Below are positions 60,397-64,000 of a stretch of DNA of 64,000 nucleotides, one piece after another; the stretch's first letter is position 1; each line of letters opens with the position of its first letter. The DNA is from Lachnospiraceae bacterium MA2020. GTDB taxonomy: Bacteria; Bacillota; Clostridia; Lachnospirales; Lachnospiraceae. The notes under the pieces are model-generated. The model worked only from the letters and a program-made list of their open reading frames with translations, was not told where the DNA came from and ran no database searches. The DNA is taken from positions 1 to 64,000 of the forward strand of contig JQKK01000004.1 of assembly GCA_000746015.1 (NCBI GenBank), written 5' to 3'. Position numbers and translations under genes: made by a program.

Positions 60397-61446
60397 TTGA
60401 TTGAGATAGATAATATAGTGAAAACATTCAGTGACGGGAAGGACAGAGAAGTCGAAGCCTTGAAGAATGTGTCACTTACTATAAATGATGGAGATATATA
60501 CGGGATAATAGGTTTTTCTGGAGCCGGAAAATCAACTTTGGTCAGATGTATAAATCTCCTGGGAAGACCGACATCCGGCAGTGTAAGGATAGATGGAAAA
60601 GACATCACTTCACTGGATGCAAAGCATTTAAGAGAAGAAAGAAAAAAGATAGGCATGATATTTCAGCATTTCAATCTTATGCCATCGAGGACAGTCTTTG
60701 GAAATGTAGCATTCCCACTGAAAAAGAGTGGACTTTCGAAGGCAGAGATACAGAAAAAAGTGCGAAAGCTTCTAGAGATGGTTGAATTATCGGATAGAGA
60801 AAATGCATATCCGTCAGAGCTTTCCGGAGGACAGAAGCAGAGAGTTGCGATTGCCAGAGCACTTGCCAATGATCCAAAGATACTTCTTTCTGATGAGGCA
60901 ACAAGCGCACTTGATCCTCAGACTACCGGCTCGATACTGAAACTCTTAAAAAAGCTTAATGAAAAGCTCAATATCACGATAGTGGTGATTACACATGAGA
61001 TGGATGTCATCAAGCAGATATGTAATAAAGTAGCTGTCATGGAGCAGGGCGCAGTGGTAGAGAGCGGAGATGTGTTTGATGTTTTTGCAAATCCAAAGCA
61101 TCCGCTGACAAAAGACTTTATAAAGACTACTTCAAATCTTTACAAGGTAGAGGAAATGCTTAACAGCAATATCGCAGGTGTCGTACCGGAAAAGGGAGAA
61201 GTGCTTGCGAGACTTACATATATTCAAAAAGAGGTATCAGAGCCGTTGATATCATCAGTAACACAGAAGTTTGGAATACTTTTAAATATACTTTTGGCAG
61301 ATGTTGAAATAGTCTCCGGATCTCCTATAGGCGGCACGGTGGTCAAGTTTAACGGAGAGTCGATCAGGATTGACGAGGCTATACAGTACTTAAGAGAAAA
61401 GCAGGTAGGAGTGGAGGTGATAAAAGATGCAAGAAATCCTTACTAA
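60397..61446 (+). CDS. metN: Methionine ABC transporter, ATPase
   Basis: 349 residues starting with TTG, supported by GGGAGG 8 bases upstream. Walker A GFSGAGKST, Q-loop IFQHFNLMPSRTVFGNVAF, signature LSGGQKQRVAIARAL and Walker B ILLSDEATSALDPQ. The last 80 residues form the NIL domain (VLARLTYIQKEVSEPLISSV), which inhibits the pump when methionine is abundant. Overlaps metI by 20 bases. No SAM riboswitch is visible in the 96 bases upstream. Confidence 0.95.
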   Translation: MIEIDNIVKTFSDGKDREVEALKNVSLTINDGDIYGIIGFSGAGKSTLVRCINLLGRPTSGSVRIDGKDITSLDAKHLREERKKIGMIFQHFNLMPSRTVFGNVAFPLKKSGLSKAEIQKKVRKLLEMVELSDRENAYPSELSGGQKQRVAIARALANDPKILLSDEATSALDPQTTGSILKLLKKLNEKLNITIVVITHEMDVIKQICNKVAVMEQGAVVESGDVFDVFANPKHPLTKDFIKTTSNLYKVEEMLNSNIAGVVPEKGEVLARLTYIQKEVSEPLISSVTQKFGILLNILLADVEIVSGSPIGGTVVKFNGESIRIDEAIQYLREKQVGVEVIKDARNPY

Positions 61447-62107
61447 TTTACTTCCAAACCTTACGGATAAATGGTATGACTTTCTGCAGGCAATTGTAGA
61501 TACTCTTGTTATGGAGGCGTGGGCAGGAGGCATAGGTTTTGTCTTTGGATTTACTTTTGGAATAATCCTTACAGTTACAAAGAAGGGTGGAATACTTGAA
61601 AATGCGGTAGTGTTCAAAACACTTGACACTCTTACTAATCTTTTTCGCTCGATACCTTTTATCATCCTTTTGACAGCACTTATGCCACTGTCAAGAGCAC
61701 TTATGGGTACAGCTATATACGTGAGAGGTGCAATTGTACCGCTTGTGTTTGGCTCAGTTCCGTTCTTTACACGTCAGGTGCAGTCAGCGTTGGCACAGAC
61801 ATCGGACGGACTCGTAGAGGCAGCGGAGTCAATGGGACTCGATCCGTTTGATATCATCACGAGAGTATATATTCGTGAAAGTATAGGTCCGCTTGCAAGA
61901 GCTACGACAATTACAGCAATCAGCCTGCTTGGTCTTACAGCAATGGCAGGTGTAGTCGGAGCAGGCGGACTTGGAGATTTTGCAGTCCGTTATGGACATG
62001 ACAGGAATATGAAAGATATTACCTGGGCAACAGTTATAGTGCTAGTGATAGCAGTAAGTATCTTACAGCTTATTGGAGATAGTATTGCTAAGAAAAATAC
62101 ACACTAA
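61427..62107 (+). CDS. metI: Methionine ABC transporter, permease
   Basis: 226 residues, five membrane segments. The EAA loop with conserved glycine reads GLVEAAESMGLDPFDIITRV, followed by GLTAMAGVVGAGGLGDFAVR, which is characteristic of MetI. GGAGGTG lies 7 bases before ATG, inside the end of metN, so translation is coupled. Confidence 0.95.
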   Translation: MQEILTNLLPNLTDKWYDFLQAIVDTLVMEAWAGGIGFVFGFTFGIILTVTKKGGILENAVVFKTLDTLTNLFRSIPFIILLTALMPLSRALMGTAIYVRGAIVPLVFGSVPFFTRQVQSALAQTSDGLVEAAESMGLDPFDIITRVYIRESIGPLARATTITAISLLGLTAMAGVVGAGGLGDFAVRYGHDRNMKDITWATVIVLVIAVSILQLIGDSIAKKNTH

Positions 62108-62139
62108 GTTTTATGAGGAAAAAACGGAGGAAAAATATT

Positions 62140-63141
62140 ATGAAAAAGAATATCATCGCAGCATTTATCGGAACAGCTTTAATTGCATCTTCACTTACAG
62201 GATGCGGCTCTACAGCAAGTGCAGCTAAGAGCACAGAGAGCGCAAGTACATCATCAGAAGCGCAGGGAGCTGCAGCATCTTCTGAGGCAGCTTCAAGTGA
62301 GGCAGCTTCAAGTGAGGTAGCTTCAAGTGAGGTAGCTTCAAGCGAGGCGGCAGGAGAGTATGATTTCACAGCTGATCCAATAGATCTCAAGATTGGTGTT
62401 GTAGGTTCACTTTATGAAGACCTTTGGAAGAATGCAGTAGATACTCTTAAGGGAGAGGGCATCAACCTTGAGATCGTACAGTTTTCTGACTATGTAACAC
62501 CAAATAATGCACTCGCCAATGGCGAGATCGACTTGAATGCATTCCAGCATCAGATTTATCTTAAGTCTGAGATTGACCAGTATGGATATGATCTTACAAA
62601 TATAGGAAATACTTTCATCATCCCACTTAATCTTTATTCTGAAAAGATCAAGTCAGTAGATGAACTGAAGGATGGAGACACTATCGCAGTACCAAACGAT
62701 CCGACAAATGAGGGACGTGCACTCAAGGTTCTTTCAGCTGCAGGAATCATTACACTTAAGGATAATGACAATTTCAATCCAACACTTGATGACATCGAGA
62801 GCTACAAGGTAAATGTAAAGATAGAGGAGCTTGCTGCAAATACTATTCCTTCTACACTTCCTGATGTTACTGCAGCTATCGTAAATGGTAACTATGCTCT
62901 TGATTTTGGCCTTAAGACAGATGAGGCTGTATATAAGGACAGTGTACTTGATCAGGAAGAGTACTGGAACCTTATCGCAGCAAAGACAGCAGATCTTTCA
63001 GACGCAAGACTTGTTGCAGCTTATGAAAAGGTTGTAAAGGCATTCCAGTCTGAGGCAACAGAAAAGGTATTTAACGATGACTTTGGCGGATATTTCATCA
63101 AGGCAGGATGGGATCAGGACAGACTTGCTGATTTCAAATAA
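62140..63141 (+). CDS. metQ: Methionine ABC transporter, substrate-binding lipoprotein
   Basis: 333 residues from the ATG at 62140 (GGAGG 9 bases upstream; the ATG at 62113 precedes that RBS). Lipobox LTGC, cysteine near 22. A low-complexity Ser/Ala/Glu linker (residues 25-70) contains five copies of a 5-residue unit. The NlpA/MetQ fold follows: DLKIGVVGSLYEDLW, FSDYVTPNNALANGEIDLNA, FQHQIYL, GDTIAVPNDPTNEGRAL, and near the end GYFIKAGWD. It delivers methionine or its relatives to MetNI. Confidence 0.95.
   Translation: MKKNIIAAFIGTALIASSLTGCGSTASAAKSTESASTSSEAQGAAASSEAASSEAASSEVASSEVASSEAAGEYDFTADPIDLKIGVVGSLYEDLWKNAVDTLKGEGINLEIVQFSDYVTPNNALANGEIDLNAFQHQIYLKSEIDQYGYDLTNIGNTFIIPLNLYSEKIKSVDELKDGDTIAVPNDPTNEGRALKVLSAAGIITLKDNDNFNPTLDDIESYKVNVKIEELAANTIPSTLPDVTAAIVNGNYALDFGLKTDEAVYKDSVLDQEEYWNLIAAKTADLSDARLVAAYEKVVKAFQSEATEKVFNDDFGGYFIKAGWDQDRLADFK
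62284..62352 (+). repeat. 15-bp tandem repeat inside metQ
   Basis: About 4.5 copies of a 15-bp unit GCTTCAAGTGAGGYA, encoding Ala-Ser-Ser-Glu-Ala/Val, in the linker after the lipobox. Copies are nearly identical, so length variation by slippage is likely and would only change the linker length. Confidence 0.85.
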
Positions 63142-63161
63142 TTATATCAAAGGGGCTTGAC

Positions 63162-64000
63162 ATGAGAGCATTATCAGAGAGGACATCCAGGTTTACAGAT
63201 TCGGTCATCAGAAGGATGACAAGAGTTTCAAATAAGTATGGTGCAGTTAATCTTTCTCAAGGATTTCCGGATTTTGAACCTCCTCGCGAGATTCTTGAGA
63301 GACTAAAAGAAGTCGCAGACGAAGATTATCATCAGTACTCTATCACATGGGGAGCGCAAAATACGAGAGAGGCGCTTGCTGCAAAAGAGTCACGTTTCAT
63401 GGGAATCGATATCGATCCAGAGAAGGAAGTCGTGATAACCTGCGGCGGCACAGAGGCTATGATGGCAGCGGTCATGACAGTCTGCAATCCGGGCGACAAG
63501 GTGGCGATTTTCTCACCATTTTATGAGAATTATGGCGCAGATACTATCCTTTCCGGAGCCCAGCCTATATATGTACCACTCATACCACCGGAGTTTAACT
63601 TTGATGCAAATGTTCTTGAGCAGGCTTTTAAGGATGGGGCAAAGGCATTGATCCTTTGCAATCCATCCAATCCTTCGGGAAAAGTCTTTACCCTTGAAGA
63701 AATGCAGATCATTGCTGATATAGCGATAAAGTATGATGCGTATGTGATCACAGACGAGGTCTATGAGCATATTGTCTATAAGCCTAATAAAATGATATAC
63801 ATGGCATCGCTGCCGGGAATGAGAGAGAGGACTATCAGCACAGGATCTCTTTCAAAGACATATTCCATCACAGGCTGGAGACTTGGATATACGATCGCTC
63901 CGGCAGAAATCACAGACAGGATAAGGAAGGTACATGACTTTTTGACTGTTGGTGCAGCGGCTCCACTACAGGAAGCTGTCGTTACGGGTCTGCGTTTTGG
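63162..64000 (+). CDS. Class I aminotransferase (partial, runs off the window)
   Basis: The first 279 codons of the gene; the 3' end lies beyond base 64000. RBS AGGGG 6 bases before ATG. It reads NLSQGFPDFEPPREILERL, ITCGGTEAMMAAVMTVCNPG, LILCNPSNPSGKVFT, TDEVYEHIVY, and the PLP lysine in GSLSKTYSITGWRLGY. This is the aspartate-aminotransferase-like fold I group, near the kynurenine/methionine aminotransferases (YbdL-like). It is 20 bases downstream of metQ in the same operon, which suggests methionine or its keto acid as substrate. Confidence 0.93.
   Translation, partial: MRALSERTSRFTDSVIRRMTRVSNKYGAVNLSQGFPDFEPPREILERLKEVADEDYHQYSITWGAQNTREALAAKESRFMGIDIDPEKEVVITCGGTEAMMAAVMTVCNPGDKVAIFSPFYENYGADTILSGAQPIYVPLIPPEFNFDANVLEQAFKDGAKALILCNPSNPSGKVFTLEEMQIIADIAIKYDAYVITDEVYEHIVYKPNKMIYMASLPGMRERTISTGSLSKTYSITGWRLGYTIAPAEITDRIRKVHDFLTVGAAAPLQEAVVTGLRF

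Overview
The window looks like a chromosomal segment of an AT-rich anaerobic Firmicute of the Lachnospiraceae, in the Butyrivibrio/Pseudobutyrivibrio range. This is inferred from gene content and style: large Cache chemoreceptors, HD-GYP and hybrid-kinase proteins, a tryptophan T-box transporter operon, Gram-positive-type rho-independent terminators and strong AGGAGG-type ribosome binding sites. No 16S gene is present, so genus and species are not established. Base 1 coincides with the tip of an IS66-family element, so the left edge may be a contig end.

Layout. 1-2237: a complete IS66-like element with matched inverted repeats. 2.3-12.6 kb: housekeeping and signalling genes (MscS channel, esterase, MATE exporter, orphan HPt protein, Cache chemoreceptor, HflX, hybrid histidine kinase). 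12.7-30.3 kb: one co-oriented exopolysaccharide cluster. It holds three glycosyltransferases, a 1895-residue protein joining a Wzx-like flippase, a Wzy-like polymerase and 20 repeats of 32 residues, a radical SAM/SPASM protein, a Wzz-like protein, two paralogous membrane sugar transferases that share an N-terminal scaffold but carry different catalytic domains, and gmd and manC for GDP-mannose-derived sugars. manA at 34.5 kb supplies the same pathway. 30.4-44.8 kb: a second chemoreceptor, Mrp, a CheC/FliY-type phosphatase, a proline tRNA with the unusual anticodon AGG, and a four-gene signalling operon (HD-GYP, beta-propeller hybrid kinase, response regulator, HD-GYP). The last gene of that operon is cut by an in-frame TGA.

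44.9-49.4 kb: a Trp-specific T-box leader ahead of an ABC transporter and an RlmD-type methyltransferase. 49.5-56.6 kb is the accessory zone: a MerR regulator with its own 19-bp-spacer promoter, fused remnants of an AraC regulator and an MFS transporter, a PHP phosphatase, a candidate small RNA made of three covarying two-hairpin units, a type I toxin-antitoxin locus with a 29-residue membrane toxin, a secreted acid phosphatase, and an AAA-like ATPase gene inserted at the 3' end of ywlG with a 219-bp duplication of that gene end. A rhodanese-TtcA fusion follows. 56.8-64 kb: a three-gene membrane/phospholipase-C-like cluster, an M20 amidohydrolase, metNIQ, and a class I aminotransferase that runs off the window.

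The strongest candidates for something undescribed are the flippase-polymerase-repeat fusion, the three-unit small RNA, and the single-ATPase insertion that replaced the 3' end of ywlG with a diverged but protein-identical copy. All function calls are from reading translations and motifs by eye; no database search was run.
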